Source of the DNA: an uncultured Bacteroidales bacterium
GTDB taxonomy: Bacteria > Bacteroidota > Bacteroidia > Bacteroidales > UBA932
Direction: 5' to 3'
NCBI GenBank assembly: GCA_944326235.1
Contig: CALVDH010000001.1
Coordinates: 62,001-126,000, forward strand
Length of the DNA stretch: 64,000 bases
Each line of letters begins with the position of its first letter. Positions within the stretch are counted from its first letter, which is position 1. Below are positions 9,563 through 18,038 of this stretch, in pieces. Made by a program: the position numbers and the translations under genes. The notes under the pieces are model-generated. The model made no database searches. It saw only the letters and a program-made list of their open reading frames with translations, and was not told the origin of the DNA.

Positions 9563-10765
9563 TTAGAATTCAACTCCCATTGCCTCGCATATCCTCTTGG
9601 GTATGTCGGTGTTGTCCATCCTTCCGGAGAACAGGTCGCTGCCCGCGCCGATGGCGAAGACAGGCACGTTGGCTGCTGAGTGGTCGCCGGTGGTCCAGCC
9701 GATGTGGGCCTCATGCGAGATTTCGTTCATGCGTTCCCTCTCTTCCTCGGAAACTTTGTCCTTCGAGCAGCTGATCTCCTCCAGCTTGTCGAAATACAGG
9801 TTATAGCCTTTCTCCCAGCTCAGGGTAAGGCCGCCGGTCTCGTGGTCAGCGGTGACTACGATGAGGGTCTCGTCGGGGTGCTCATTGTAGAATCTGACAG
9901 CCTCTGCTACTGCGTCCGAGAGGCTGAGTGTCTCCAGGATCACGGCCTTGGTGTCGTTGCCGTGGCTGGCCCAGTCTATCCTGCCGCCCTCGGACATTAC
10001 GAAGAAGCCTTCTCCGTTCTCATCGTAGAGGAAATCGATGGATGCCCTTACGAGGTCGGCCTGAGTCATGTCGTCCTCTTTCATATCTATGGCGTAGGGC
10101 AGCTCGGTCCTGAGCCGTCCGTCTTTCTGCAGGAGCATCATTTTCTCTGCTCCGTCTTTCCTGGCTGCGAAGTCATCCATGCCCTCTGCAATCACGTAGC
10201 CTCCCTTCTCGATGGCCTCGTATACTGATACTCTGTCCTCATCATCTCCGGTGCTCTCTATCGCACCGCCTCCTGCGAAGAACTCGAATTCCGATGCAGG
10301 TATCTCGGATGCTATCTCGTAGTAGTTGCCCCTGTTCACGTTATGTCCGTAAAATGCTGCGGGTGTCGCGTGGTTGATGCCTACCGTCGAGGAGATGCCT
10401 ACTTTATAACCCGCATCGTGTATCTTGTACGATATGCTCTCCAGGGCTGTCGAGTCGGGCTCTGTCGCCAGCATACCGTTCTTGGTCTTGCTGCCGGTCG
10501 AAAGAGCAGTTCCTGCAGCAGCCGAGTCAGTAATCAGGTTGGACTCGGAATGTGTCACCGCCCAGCCGAGGACGGGGAATGCTGAGAAGGACAGCGGTCT
10601 GCTGTCGAATACGTCCTGGGTGTATCCCAGCCAGTACTCGGTAAGGGAAACATGATTGAATCCCATGCCGTCGCCGATGAAGTAGAATACGTATTTTGCC
10701 TTCTGCTGCGCGGAAGCAACCAGGGGAAGCAGGAGGATAAGGGTGAGAAGTGAGAACTTTTTCAT
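9563..10765 (-). CDS. Secreted alkaline phosphatase (PhoA superfamily)
   Basis: The 400-aa protein has a signal peptide (~1-19, ending VASAQ) and the full set of alkaline phosphatase motifs. These are 'FIGDGMG' (first metal-binding Asp), '[13 protein letters not shown]' with the nucleophilic Ser, 'ATPAAFYGH', '[12 protein letters not shown]', 'TADHETGGL' and '[11 protein letters not shown]', which supply the zinc and magnesium ligands. It hydrolyses phosphate monoesters in the periplasm. It follows the ExbD terminator at 10797-10831 and precedes asnS by 19 bp. No Pho-box-like repeat is evident in the short upstream gap. Confidence 0.95.
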   Translation of the reverse strand: MKKFSLLTLILLLPLVASAQQKAKYVFYFIGDGMGFNHVSLTEYWLGYTQDVFDSRPLSFSAFPVLGWAVTHSESNLITDSAAAGTALSTGSKTKNGMLATEPDSTALESISYKIHDAGYKVGISSTVGINHATPAAFYGHNVNRGNYYEIASEIPASEFEFFAGGGAIESTGDDEDRVSVYEAIEKGGYVIAEGMDDFAARKDGAEKMMLLQKDGRLRTELPYAIDMKEDDMTQADLVRASIDFLYDENGEGFFVMSEGGRIDWASHGNDTKAVILETLSLSDAVAEAVRFYNEHPDETLIVVTADHETGGLTLSWEKGYNLYFDKLEEISCSKDKVSEEERERMNEISHEAHIGWTTGDHSAANVPVFAIGAGSDLFSGRMDNTDIPKRICEAMGVEF

Positions 10766-10796
10766 TACTCTGTGTTACAATAAGTTATTTTGTTAA

Positions 10797-10831
10797 AAAT
10801 GGGTGTCCCACTATGCATGAGGCACCCATTT
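10797..10831 (-). terminator. Rho-independent terminator of the exbB-exbD operon
   Basis: A 9-bp stem AAATGGGTG / CACCCATTT, extended by two more G-C pairs, closes a loop. On the minus strand it is followed by TTTTTAAC. It stands 21 bp after the stop of the second exbD and before the phosphatase gene, so it separates the two transcripts. Confidence 0.75.
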
Positions 10832-10851
10832 CTCAATCTGAGCAGTAAGAT

Positions 10852-11331
10852 TTAGTTCGCTGCTGCGGGAGCAGTCTTTCTTGCTGCGTACATTATCTTC
10901 AGTGCGGAGCAGCGGCGGAGCTCCTGCTTAACCTCGGTGACGATACCCATGCGGGTGCCCTCGTCGATTTTAAGAGAGATGCTCATCAGCTCGCGGTCAA
11001 CCTCACTCAGGGCCTCACGTTCAGCGGCAACGAAGTCACTGATATCCTTTACGGTCCTGAAGGAGTCGTTGAGCTGGATACGGGAGTCCGTACCGTACTC
11101 TTTCTGATACTGCAGGGAGGGAGTACCGATGAAGATGTAGGAGGCGAGGTCCTTTCTTTCGAGCTTGGTGGCCTCGGTAGCCTCAGGCAGCTTCACATTC
11201 ACCATACGGTCAGTCTGACGCATACTGGTGGAGACCATGAAGAACATGAGGATCATGAACACGATGTCCGGGAGGGATGCCGTGTTGATACCGGGTGTTC
11301 CTTTGTCTCCTTTTCTCAGGAATTTTGCCAT
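10852..11331 (-). CDS. exbD: ExbD/TolR-family protein (second copy)
   Basis: The 159-aa product has a short basic cytoplasmic start, one TM helix (~22-40) containing the Asp of the proton path ('NTASLPDIVFMILMFFMV'), and a periplasmic domain. It is part of the inner-membrane proton-channel complex that energises TonB. It is last in the operon, 13 bp after the other exbD. The two ExbD proteins differ in the periplasmic part, so they probably form a mixed assembly, as is common in this phylum. Confidence 0.9.
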   Translation of the reverse strand: MAKFLRKGDKGTPGINTASLPDIVFMILMFFMVSTSMRQTDRMVNVKLPEATEATKLERKDLASYIFIGTPSLQYQKEYGTDSRIQLNDSFRTVKDISDFVAAEREALSEVDRELMSISLKIDEGTRMGIVTEVKQELRRCSALKIMYAARKTAPAAAN

Positions 11332-11344
11332 TGTATAGTCCTCC

Positions 11345-11926
11345 TTATTGTTTAGTTACATCCAAAGGTTCTGCCTCAGAGAGACGGTTGGGGATGGCCT
11401 CGCGGACGATATCCTGTTTGTCGACAGGAAGATCGTTGTACACTGCACCGAAATGTGCTATTGCGAAATCATCCCTGACCTTATTGATGGCTCTCACAAT
11501 CACGTCCGTAATCTCGATGTATTTGCTGTAGAGACTCTGACGGTCGTTCTGGAGGGAAATCACACCTTCAGATACCGGGTATTCTCCGAAGCCTTCGATA
11601 TTCTTAACGGTCTTCGAGGGAAGATCCGAACGGTCGTTGGGGTTGGTGAGGAACTCAATAATAATCTCTTCAAGCTGTGCATCCGAAAGAATAACTTGTC
11701 CGCCTGCCATAACGCCGTTCCTGGAGTTGATCTTCACGTCGAGCATGTTTCGACGGTTCACCTTCAAGTCCTCCAGCTGAGCGTTCTCGGGAGGCATAGG
11801 GGGGAGACGGCGGGCCAGACCGGTTTCGGGGTCCATCGTACTCACCATCAGGAAGAAGATCAGCATGAGGAACGAGATGTCCGCCATGGAACCTCCGTTT
11901 ATTTCAGGTGTTTTCTTAGATGCCAT
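11345..11926 (-). CDS. exbD: ExbD/TolR-family protein (first copy)
   Basis: The 193-aa product has a cytoplasmic start 'PEINGGSMADISFLMLIFFLMV', with the conserved Asp at the head of a single TM helix (~14-34), then a longer periplasmic domain. It is an inner-membrane proton-channel component working with ExbB. It stands 6 bp after the small membrane protein gene and 13 bp before the second exbD. Length is slightly above that of E. coli ExbD because of an inserted periplasmic segment. Confidence 0.9.
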   Translation of the reverse strand: MASKKTPEINGGSMADISFLMLIFFLMVSTMDPETGLARRLPPMPPENAQLEDLKVNRRNMLDVKINSRNGVMAGGQVILSDAQLEEIIIEFLTNPNDRSDLPSKTVKNIEGFGEYPVSEGVISLQNDRQSLYSKYIEITDVIVRAINKVRDDFAIAHFGAVYNDLPVDKQDIVREAIPNRLSEAEPLDVTKQ

Positions 11927-11932
11927 AATTGA

Positions 11933-12400
11933 TTAACCTCTATTTTTAATAAGATTTCTTACGCTGCCCCATACCAAGGCAAGTAATGCGATGACAACCA
12001 GTGCATAGCTCAGGTTGAGCAGTGTATCGGTCATCTTAAGAGTAGCGTGTGTAGGCTGTACTTCCATGTTCACAGCGATGGGGTCACCGCTTGCGAGCAG
12101 GTAGGAGAGGCCGATGAGCACGACGGCTATCAGCAGCAGAAATCCTGTCTTCTTGAGAGACTTCTTGTTGCCTGCCATATTGATGATCGAAAGCACCACG
12201 ACAAGCACAATCGCTGCAATCACCAGTGCATAGGCCCAGAAGAGCACTATATCCAGCATACCGGTGGTGGCGAGAGCCTCAGCCTCGTTGGCTACTGTGT
12301 AGAGTCCTGTGTTCGAGTTGTAGATGAAGAACACTACCAGACCAATCAACGAGATGACCAGCAGACAGATTTCTAATATTTTTGTAAATTTACTAGTCAT
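11933..12400 (-). CDS. Small membrane protein of the exb operon
   Basis: The 155-aa product has four predicted TM helices (~8-27, ~50-72, ~85-103, ~128-147), short loops and a positively charged C-terminal tail. I do not recognise a named domain. It sits between exbB (20-bp gap) and exbD (6-bp gap), a position conserved in Bacteroidales exb operons, so it is likely an accessory or structural partner of the proton channel. This role is inferred from context alone. Confidence 0.8.
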   Translation of the reverse strand: MTSKFTKILEICLLVISLIGLVVFFIYNSNTGLYTVANEAEALATTGMLDIVLFWAYALVIAAIVLVVVLSIINMAGNKKSLKKTGFLLLIAVVLIGLSYLLASGDPIAVNMEVQPTHATLKMTDTLLNLSYALVVIALLALVWGSVRNLIKNRG

Positions 12401-12420
12401 GAGATTGTTAATTGATTACT

Positions 12421-13212
12421 TTACTTGTTCTGATATTTTACGATCATATCTACGAGGGAGATGGAAGCGTCTTCCATGGAGAGGACGATACCGTCAACCT
12501 TGGCGATAAGGTAGTTGTAAAGTATCTGGAGAATGATGGCGACGATCAGACCGCCGACGGTGGTAATCAGGGCGACTTTCATACCTCCTGCAACGAGGGT
12601 CGGGCTGATATCACCTGCTCTCTGAATCTCATCGAATGCCTGGATCATACCGATCACAGTTCCCATAAATCCGAGCATAGGTGCGATAGCGATGAAGAGG
12701 GTTACCCAGGAGAGACCGCCCTCAAGCTGTCCCATCTGAACAGAGCCGTAGGATGTGATGGATTTCTCAACCTCCTCTACTCCCTTGTCATAGCGGAGCA
12801 GACCCTGATAGAAGATGGATGCAACAGGACCGCGGGTATTGCGGCAAACGTCCTTAGCTGCTTCTACACCACCGTTGTTCAGAGCGTCCTCAACTTTCTT
12901 GAGAAGCTTCTCGGTGTTGGTGCTGGCCAAGTTCAGGTAAATAATCCTCTCGATGGCAACGGCAAGACCGAATACGAGGCAGGCGATGATGGTGGCCATG
13001 AAGCCGGCGCCACCCTCGATGAAGAGCCTCTTGATTTCCTGATGCATGGGAGCCTCAGCGGGAGCCTCCTCTGCGGCAGCCTCGACGGGCTCGAAAGCTA
13101 CCAGTTCGGACGAGTCAGCAGTGGTGAGAGAGTCTCCGTCCTGCGCAGATGCGTATTGTGCAGTGAAAGTCATGAGACCCATAACTGCCAAAAACATGAA
13201 GATTTTTTTCAT
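12421..13212 (-). CDS. exbB: ExbB/TolQ/MotA-family proton channel
   Basis: The 263-aa product has an N-terminal signal-like helix (~1-23), an Ala/Glu/Pro-rich periplasmic segment (~24-55), then TM helices at ~70-90, ~160-185 and ~205-230. The latter two include the family's 'APMLGFMGTVIGMIQAF' and a Thr/Gly-rich final helix. It forms the pentameric inner-membrane channel that couples proton flow to TonB. It is the first gene of the operon with the four-TM protein and two exbD genes. The extended N terminus is usual in Bacteroidota. Confidence 0.94.
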   Translation of the reverse strand: MKKIFMFLAVMGLMTFTAQYASAQDGDSLTTADSSELVAFEPVEAAAEEAPAEAPMHQEIKRLFIEGGAGFMATIIACLVFGLAVAIERIIYLNLASTNTEKLLKKVEDALNNGGVEAAKDVCRNTRGPVASIFYQGLLRYDKGVEEVEKSITSYGSVQMGQLEGGLSWVTLFIAIAPMLGFMGTVIGMIQAFDEIQRAGDISPTLVAGGMKVALITTVGGLIVAIILQILYNYLIAKVDGIVLSMEDASISLVDMIVKYQNK

Positions 13213-13271
13213 ACAATTTTTGATTAGTTATTAAACAAGTTTTTAATTTGAGTTTTTTCAATCAGCTAATT

Positions 13272-13362
13272 TGGCGGAGAGGGCGGGATTCGAACCCGCG
13301 AAACCCTTTTGGAGTTTACGCACTTTCCAGGCGCGCGCCTTCGACCACTCGGCCACCTCTCC
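13272..13362 (-). tRNA. tRNA-Ser (anticodon GGA)
   Basis: On the minus strand the acceptor GGAGAGG pairs with CCTCTCC, followed by discriminator G and an encoded CCA (13272-13274). The anticodon loop is CTGGAAA, giving anticodon GGA for UCC/UCU Ser codons. A long variable arm (GCGTAAACTCC...) and GGTTCGAATCC T-loop are present. The D-loop GTGGCCGAGTGGTCGAAGGC is that of a type II serine tRNA. Confidence 0.97.
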
Positions 13363-13376
13363 ATTGAAATTACCGC

Positions 13377-13384
13377 CAAAATTA
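13377..13384 (-). promoter_or_regulatory. -7 box (TAATTTTG) for tRNA-Ser
   Basis: A perfect TAnnTTTG on the minus strand ends 14 bp before the mature 5' end of the tRNA, which fits a very short leader. Confidence 0.6.
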
Positions 13385-13404
13385 GAAATTATTTTTCATA
13401 AAAT

Positions 13405-14445
13405 CTACATTTCAGTGAGTTCTCCACGCATATTTTTTTTAAGAAAATGAACAATCTCCTTATTATCAGTATATTGACCTAGTAAAAAAAATAACTTGGC
13501 GACCGCCGCTTCCGTAGTGCAGTCCCCTCCGCCCACGACACCGATGTTCTTTAAGGATTTTCCGGTCGAGTAGGTGTCCATATCCACTCTTCCGGCGAGG
13601 CACTGGGTGATGTTGAGGACGATGACTCCGCGGTCGACGGCCTTCTTGATGCAGTCGGTGAACCATTTCCCGGAAGGGGCGTTGCCGGAGCCGTAGGTTT
13701 CCAGTATGATGGCCCTGATGCCCGGAGTGCATACGAGGGAGTCGAGGACCTCTCTTTTCATCCCGGGTATCACCTTTATGATCAGTACGGAGGGATCCAG
13801 GTCGTATGTGGGGTGCAGAGGGTGGTTCCAGTCCGCGGGATAGCGGATGAAGGCGGTGTTGAACTTGATGTGTATGCCGACTTCGGCCAGTACAGGGTAG
13901 TTGGCGGACCGGAAGGCCCGGAAGTTCTCGGCGGTGTACTTGGTAGTGCGGTTGCCGCGGTAGAGCTGGCTCTCGAAGTAGATGCAGACCTCCGGGACCA
14001 TGGGGCGGCCGGCGGAGTCCTTGGATGCGGCGATCTCTATCGAGGAGATGAGGTTCTCCTTGCCGTCCGTGCGGAGCATTCCGATGGGCAGCTGGCTGCC
14101 TGTGAACACTACCGGCTTGGTGATGTCCCCGAGCATGAAGCTCAGGGCCGATGCCGAGAAGGACATGGTGTCGGTGCCGTGCAGGATGACGAAGCCGTCA
14201 TATTTGCAGTAGTTTTCTTCAATGAGCCTGGTGAGCCTCTTCCAGAACTCAATGTCCACGTCGGATGAGTCGATGACGGGGTCGAAGGAGTAGGTGTCTA
14301 TCCTGTATCCGAATTTCTTGAGTTCAGGGACTTCCTCCAGTATCTGCGAGAAGTCGAATGGCCTCAGGTCGAAGGACACGGGGTCCTGTTTCATGCCGAT
14401 GGTTCCGCCGGTGTAGACCAGGAGTATGGATGTCTCGTTTTGCAT
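13405..14445 (-). CDS. ansA: Cytoplasmic L-asparaginase, type I
   Basis: The 346-aa product converts asparagine to aspartate and ammonia. It carries the first catalytic motif 'YTGGTIGM' (Thr15 nucleophile region) and the second motif 'VILHGTDTMSFSASAL' (Thr and Asp). It has no signal peptide, which marks the cytoplasmic type I enzyme. It begins 1 bp after the tatD stop and is last in the dprA-tatD-ansA unit. The C-terminal domain ('GSGNAPSG') is complete. Confidence 0.94.
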   Translation of the reverse strand: MQNETSILLVYTGGTIGMKQDPVSFDLRPFDFSQILEEVPELKKFGYRIDTYSFDPVIDSSDVDIEFWKRLTRLIEENYCKYDGFVILHGTDTMSFSASALSFMLGDITKPVVFTGSQLPIGMLRTDGKENLISSIEIAASKDSAGRPMVPEVCIYFESQLYRGNRTTKYTAENFRAFRSANYPVLAEVGIHIKFNTAFIRYPADWNHPLHPTYDLDPSVLIIKVIPGMKREVLDSLVCTPGIRAIILETYGSGNAPSGKWFTDCIKKAVDRGVIVLNITQCLAGRVDMDTYSTGKSLKNIGVVGGGDCTTEAAVAKLFFLLGQYTDNKEIVHFLKKNMRGELTEM

Positions 14446-14446
14446 T

Positions 14447-15229
14447 TTATGATAGGTTTGTCAGGTTGAACAGCTCTTTGGCCCCCTCTGTGGTGACTCT
14501 GTCCACGGTCTCCACGGGGATATTCTGTATAGTTGCTATTTTCTCCGCCACCAGCCTGATATAGGAGGATTCGTTCCTCTCTCCCCTGTGGGGGACTGGT
14601 GTCAGCCAGGGAGAATCAGTCTCCAGTACTATCTGTTCCAGGGGAATGTCCCGGACTGTGGCGGCTATACCGGCATTCTTATAGGTGACTACTCCGCCGA
14701 TGCCTATGCGGAAGTCTCCGTAGGTACGTATCCGCCGGTAGGTCTCGATGCTGCCGGAGAAGGCATGGAAGACACCTCTCATGGGTACTCCTGCCTCCGC
14801 CAGTCCGTCCAGAACCCCGAAGACTGTGTCATGTGCGTCCCGGACGTGAATGATGACGGGCAGATGTGCCTCGGCGGCCCACAGCATCTGCTGTCTGAAT
14901 ACCTCCACCTGCTCCCGGATGTACTTGTCCGACCAGTGCCGGTCCAGACCGATCTCTCCTATGGCAGCCCATCCTCCTTCCGCAAGCCGGGCCTCCACGA
15001 AGTCGAGCTCCCGTTTCCAGTTGTCGTCCACGGATGTGGGATGCAGGCCCACGGCGACACTTGCCCTGCCGCCCGAAGCAGCTGCGCATTCCATCATCCT
15101 TTCATGGACGGAAGAGTCTATGCCGGGGAAGATCAGATGCTCCACGCCGGCGGCCACGGCTCTTTCCAGGGCCTGTGGGAAGTCGTTCCTGAATGCCTCG
15201 TCGTACAGATGCGAGTGGGTGTCTATCAT
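14447..15229 (-). CDS. tatD: TatD-family metal-dependent DNase/hydrolase
   Basis: The 260-aa TIM-barrel product starts with the metal-binding 'IDTHSHLYD', followed by 'AIGEIGLD' (Glu ligand), 'PVIIHVRDAH' (His), 'GVFHAFSG' (His) and 'LETDSPWL' (Asp), the standard ligand set of TatD/YcfH proteins. These act as 3'-5' DNases or as tRNA or D-amino-acid hydrolases. Its ATG overlaps the dprA stop by one base (TAATG). Confidence 0.93.
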   Translation of the reverse strand: MIDTHSHLYDEAFRNDFPQALERAVAAGVEHLIFPGIDSSVHERMMECAAASGGRASVAVGLHPTSVDDNWKRELDFVEARLAEGGWAAIGEIGLDRHWSDKYIREQVEVFRQQMLWAAEAHLPVIIHVRDAHDTVFGVLDGLAEAGVPMRGVFHAFSGSIETYRRIRTYGDFRIGIGGVVTYKNAGIAATVRDIPLEQIVLETDSPWLTPVPHRGERNESSYIRLVAEKIATIQNIPVETVDRVTTEGAKELFNLTNLS

Positions 15230-16344
15230 TATACCTTTAATATATAGCGGCCGAATATGTCCGAACCTATGAACCCGTCCAGTTCCATGCGGGTCAGCCT
15301 GTCCAGGACCAGGGCCGGGTCAGCTCCGCTTTTCCGGATGAGTTCGTTGCGCTCTACGGCCGAATCAGCCGATAAAGTTAGTAAGATATTCCGTTGGATG
15401 TAGTCGCTTTCTTCGAAAAGTTTTTGAAAAATGTCATTCCGGTCTCCGGAGGACCTGTCCGTCCAGCCCATGGCGGCCGCCACGCTGCCCGGAGATGATA
15501 TGAGGGCAGCGCCGTTGGATTCAATGAGGCGGTTGCAGCCCTCCGACCAGCGGTCGCCGACACGTCCGGGCAGGGCCAGAACTTCCCTTGAGTAGGAAAG
15601 GGCGGTACGGGCGGTTATCAGACCGCCGCCCTTTTCAGCGGACTCGACCAGTACTACGGCGTCGGACATCCCGGCTATGATGCGGTTGCGCCGGAGGAAG
15701 GTGACGGCCATGGGGGAGGATCCCTTGGGAAAATCCGTCACGACTGCACCGGCCCGGGCTATCCTGGCCGCATGCCCGCGGTGAGGCGGGGGGTATATGC
15801 TGTCCATGCCGGTGGGCAGGACTGCTATCGTGTCCATCCCGTGTTCCAGGGCCGCGAGATGCGCAGTGATGTCTATGCCGTAGGCCAGGCCGCTGATGAC
15901 TGCCGGTCTGTCCCTGAGGGCGGCCAGGTCGGCTATGATCTGCCTGCACTGCCTCAGACCGTAAGGAGTGGCCTTCCGGGTGCCGACGACGGCTACTGCC
16001 CTGGAAGGATTGAGGCTGCATGTGCCTTTATAGAAGAGGACGACGGGTGCGTCGGGGCACTCTCTGAGGCGTCGGGGATATTCCTTGTCCCTGATGTAGA
16101 TGATGCCTACGCCGCCGGCCCTGGCCCACCGGACTTCCTCGTCGGCTGCTTTCAGCGTCCTGGGGTCGGCCAGGGCGTCGCTGTAGTGCCCGTCGTCCTG
16201 CAGAAGACCGCGCAGTTCCCTGCCCGTCAGCTCAAAGATCTCGCCGGGTGAGGAGAACCGGTCCGTCAGCATCCGGGCGTCCCTGCAGTTGTAGTTGAAG
16301 ACCCTGTTGATGGCACAGGCGTATACAGTCTCGTCGTATTCCAT
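15229..16344 (-). CDS. dprA: DNA-processing protein DprA
   Basis: The 371-aa product has an N-terminal SAM-like helical part (~1-70), the Rossmann DprA core (~85-295) with 'VAVVGTRKATPYG', 'VISGLAYGID', 'LPTGMDSIYP' and 'NRIIAGMSDAVVLVE', and a C-terminal winged-helix domain (~310-371). It loads RecA onto incoming single-stranded DNA during transformation. No other competence gene is nearby. A degenerate -7 box (TATCTTCG, minus strand, 16349-16356) ends four bases before the ATG. Confidence 0.95.
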   Translation of the reverse strand: MEYDETVYACAINRVFNYNCRDARMLTDRFSSPGEIFELTGRELRGLLQDDGHYSDALADPRTLKAADEEVRWARAGGVGIIYIRDKEYPRRLRECPDAPVVLFYKGTCSLNPSRAVAVVGTRKATPYGLRQCRQIIADLAALRDRPAVISGLAYGIDITAHLAALEHGMDTIAVLPTGMDSIYPPPHRGHAARIARAGAVVTDFPKGSSPMAVTFLRRNRIIAGMSDAVVLVESAEKGGGLITARTALSYSREVLALPGRVGDRWSEGCNRLIESNGAALISSPGSVAAAMGWTDRSSGDRNDIFQKLFEESDYIQRNILLTLSADSAVERNELIRKSGADPALVLDRLTRMELDGFIGSDIFGRYILKV

Positions 16345-16388
16345 GAGGCGAAGATATGGAAAGAGTAGCCGTCCGGGGACAAAATAAA

Positions 16389-16415
16389 AAAAACGGACAT
16401 CAAATATCCGTTTTT
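16389..16415 (-). terminator. Terminator of the galE-sigma-anti-sigma operon
   Basis: A perfect 9-bp stem AAAAACGGA / TCCGTTTTT closes a 9-base loop and has A- and T-runs on both sides, so it can work in either direction. It lies 23 bp after the anti-sigma stop. Confidence 0.75.
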
Positions 16416-16437
16416 AATTTTCTGCAGTTTTTTAAAA

Positions 16438-16863
16438 TTATCTGGTGTGAAGGAAATCGTCTCCGTATTTCTCCTGATAGTAAAGGGAGTCCTCTGTGTC
16501 GAATGTATCTATGGCGAAGACTTCGTTCTCGATGTCGCGTGCGTTCTGGATCTGGTGCTGCTCCACCACGTTGCTCCTGTTGCGGACGGTGTCGTAGGTG
16601 AATATGCCGATGCCGCAGATGAGGATGACGGCCGCGGCGGCCTTGGTCCAGCCGGAGCGGAGAATCCGGAAGAATACGGGGCGGCGCTCCATGCTGCTTT
16701 CCTCCTCCCCGAACATCCCCCGGCGCAGGCGGCGCATGGCCTCGAGCCTGGCCCTGCATTCGGGACATACGGAAAGATGTTCCTGAACAGCGGTCTCCTC
16801 CTCGGAGGTGAGCCGGTTCAGGAAGTAATCCGAAAGTGTCCTTATGTCGATATGTCCGCTCAT
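16438..16863 (-). CDS. Zinc-binding (ZAS-type) anti-sigma factor
   Basis: The 141-aa product has the HxxxCxxC motif of zinc anti-sigma domains (His29, Cys33, Cys36) in a small N-terminal helical domain, then a TM helix (~73-91) and a periplasmic tail of ~50 residues with no recognised domain. It should hold the neighbouring sigma factor at the inner membrane until a signal releases it. Its ATG overlaps the stop of the sigma gene by 4 bp (ATGA). The short sensor tail suggests control by proteolysis or by a partner rather than by ligand binding; this is inference. Confidence 0.82.
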   Translation of the reverse strand: MSGHIDIRTLSDYFLNRLTSEEETAVQEHLSVCPECRARLEAMRRLRRGMFGEEESSMERRPVFFRILRSGWTKAAAAVILICGIGIFTYDTVRNRSNVVEQHQIQNARDIENEVFAIDTFDTEDSLYYQEKYGDDFLHTR

Positions 16864-18026
16864 CTGTATTTTTCAATCATTTTCCTGTACCTGTCATACA
16901 GGCTGGTCTTAAGCCTTTTTATCTCCTGTCTGACTCTCGCACATTCCTTCACAAGTTCCTTCCCCTCCATGTCTCCGAAATGCCGGGCGACAATCTCCTC
17001 GTACGAAAGCCCGTCTATGTAATGCTCGAACATCCTCTGTACCTTGTCCTCATAGCCCTTGACCAGCTCGTCGTGGAGCGGGTGCTCCTTATTATATAAT
17101 ATGACGACGAAGTACCCCTGGACAGAGTCTTTGTCCGAAAAGTCGATATAACTGGAAAGGTTCCCTGCGTGTGACGGAAAATTTTCAGGTTTTGTGACGG
17201 GATTGTTGAAATATTTTTCCTCATCCTCCGCAGTGAGCTTATACTGAATGAGATCGATGTCTGTGGGAGCCTTGGCTCGGCTGCGTGCTATTTCCTTGTT
17301 CTTGTTCTTCAGGACGCCTACCGAGTAGGATATCACGGCTTTCGAGTCCACCGGTTCCTTGAGGCGCCGCTCCACTACCGCGCGGTTGACCGAGATGCAG
17401 GTGTCGCTCCAGATGTCGTGGATGTTGTTGTCTCCGGCAAGTCCGGACATCTGATAGCAGAAGGCGGCGGTGATGGGCTTGAGCTTGAGGTAGAACTTCT
17501 CCCAGTAGAATCCCTTGTTGCCCTTCATTCCGTCTATGATGCGGGGCTCGTCCACTGGAAAATTGTCGGCGGCCAGTCGCCTGCAGAAACTTTCCAGTTC
17601 CCTGGTATTGCCGAAAGAGGGCATCCGGGAGAAATTGAGGGTGTACAGTTCCTGAAAGTGCTCCGGCTCGAGGGCGTATGAGAGAGTATCCGAGTCAGGG
17701 GCCAGGTAACGGTCCGTCTCAGTGCGCTCCGAACTTTCGAACAGTCTGCGCAGGTGCAGCTTCAGAATGGATGCGGTTACAGCCTCGAACTGCGGGTTGC
17801 GGACGTTGTTCCGGCAGAAGGCACTGAAGCCTTTCTTGCGGTAAAATTCTCTGAGACAGCGTGTCTTCCAGTCGAAGAAGGACTCTCCCTCCAGCGGCGG
17901 GTATTCGGATGCGAGCGCAGCGGCCTCCTCCCTGACGCTCCGGAACAGTCCGAGGCGCTCGAGGCGGTACCGCTCATTTTCCTTGGTGAGCAGTTCCAGG
18001 GCGTCCTTTTCTATGCTGCGGCCCAT
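16860..18026 (-). CDS. Long, divergent ECF-type sigma factor
   Basis: The 388-aa product has at ~163-250 the pattern of sigma region 2 (aromatic helix, 'IHDIWSDTCISVNRAV', then a 'SYSVGVLKNKNKEIARSR' helix like region 2.4). At ~325-388 it has a region 4-like helix-turn-helix ('MFEHYIDGLSYEEIVARHF' followed by a basic helix). Residues 1-160 are an extra helical region absent from ordinary ECF factors (~170-200 aa). The linker between regions 2 and 4 is also long (~75 residues). The overlap with a zinc anti-sigma gene supports the assignment. It follows galE by 12 bp, so it is probably co-transcribed with it. Target promoters are unknown. Confidence 0.75.
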   Translation of the reverse strand: MGRSIEKDALELLTKENERYRLERLGLFRSVREEAAALASEYPPLEGESFFDWKTRCLREFYRKKGFSAFCRNNVRNPQFEAVTASILKLHLRRLFESSERTETDRYLAPDSDTLSYALEPEHFQELYTLNFSRMPSFGNTRELESFCRRLAADNFPVDEPRIIDGMKGNKGFYWEKFYLKLKPITAAFCYQMSGLAGDNNIHDIWSDTCISVNRAVVERRLKEPVDSKAVISYSVGVLKNKNKEIARSRAKAPTDIDLIQYKLTAEDEEKYFNNPVTKPENFPSHAGNLSSYIDFSDKDSVQGYFVVILYNKEHPLHDELVKGYEDKVQRMFEHYIDGLSYEEIVARHFGDMEGKELVKECARVRQEIKRLKTSLYDRYRKMIEKYR

Positions 18027-18038
18027 CCGGATTCCGGA

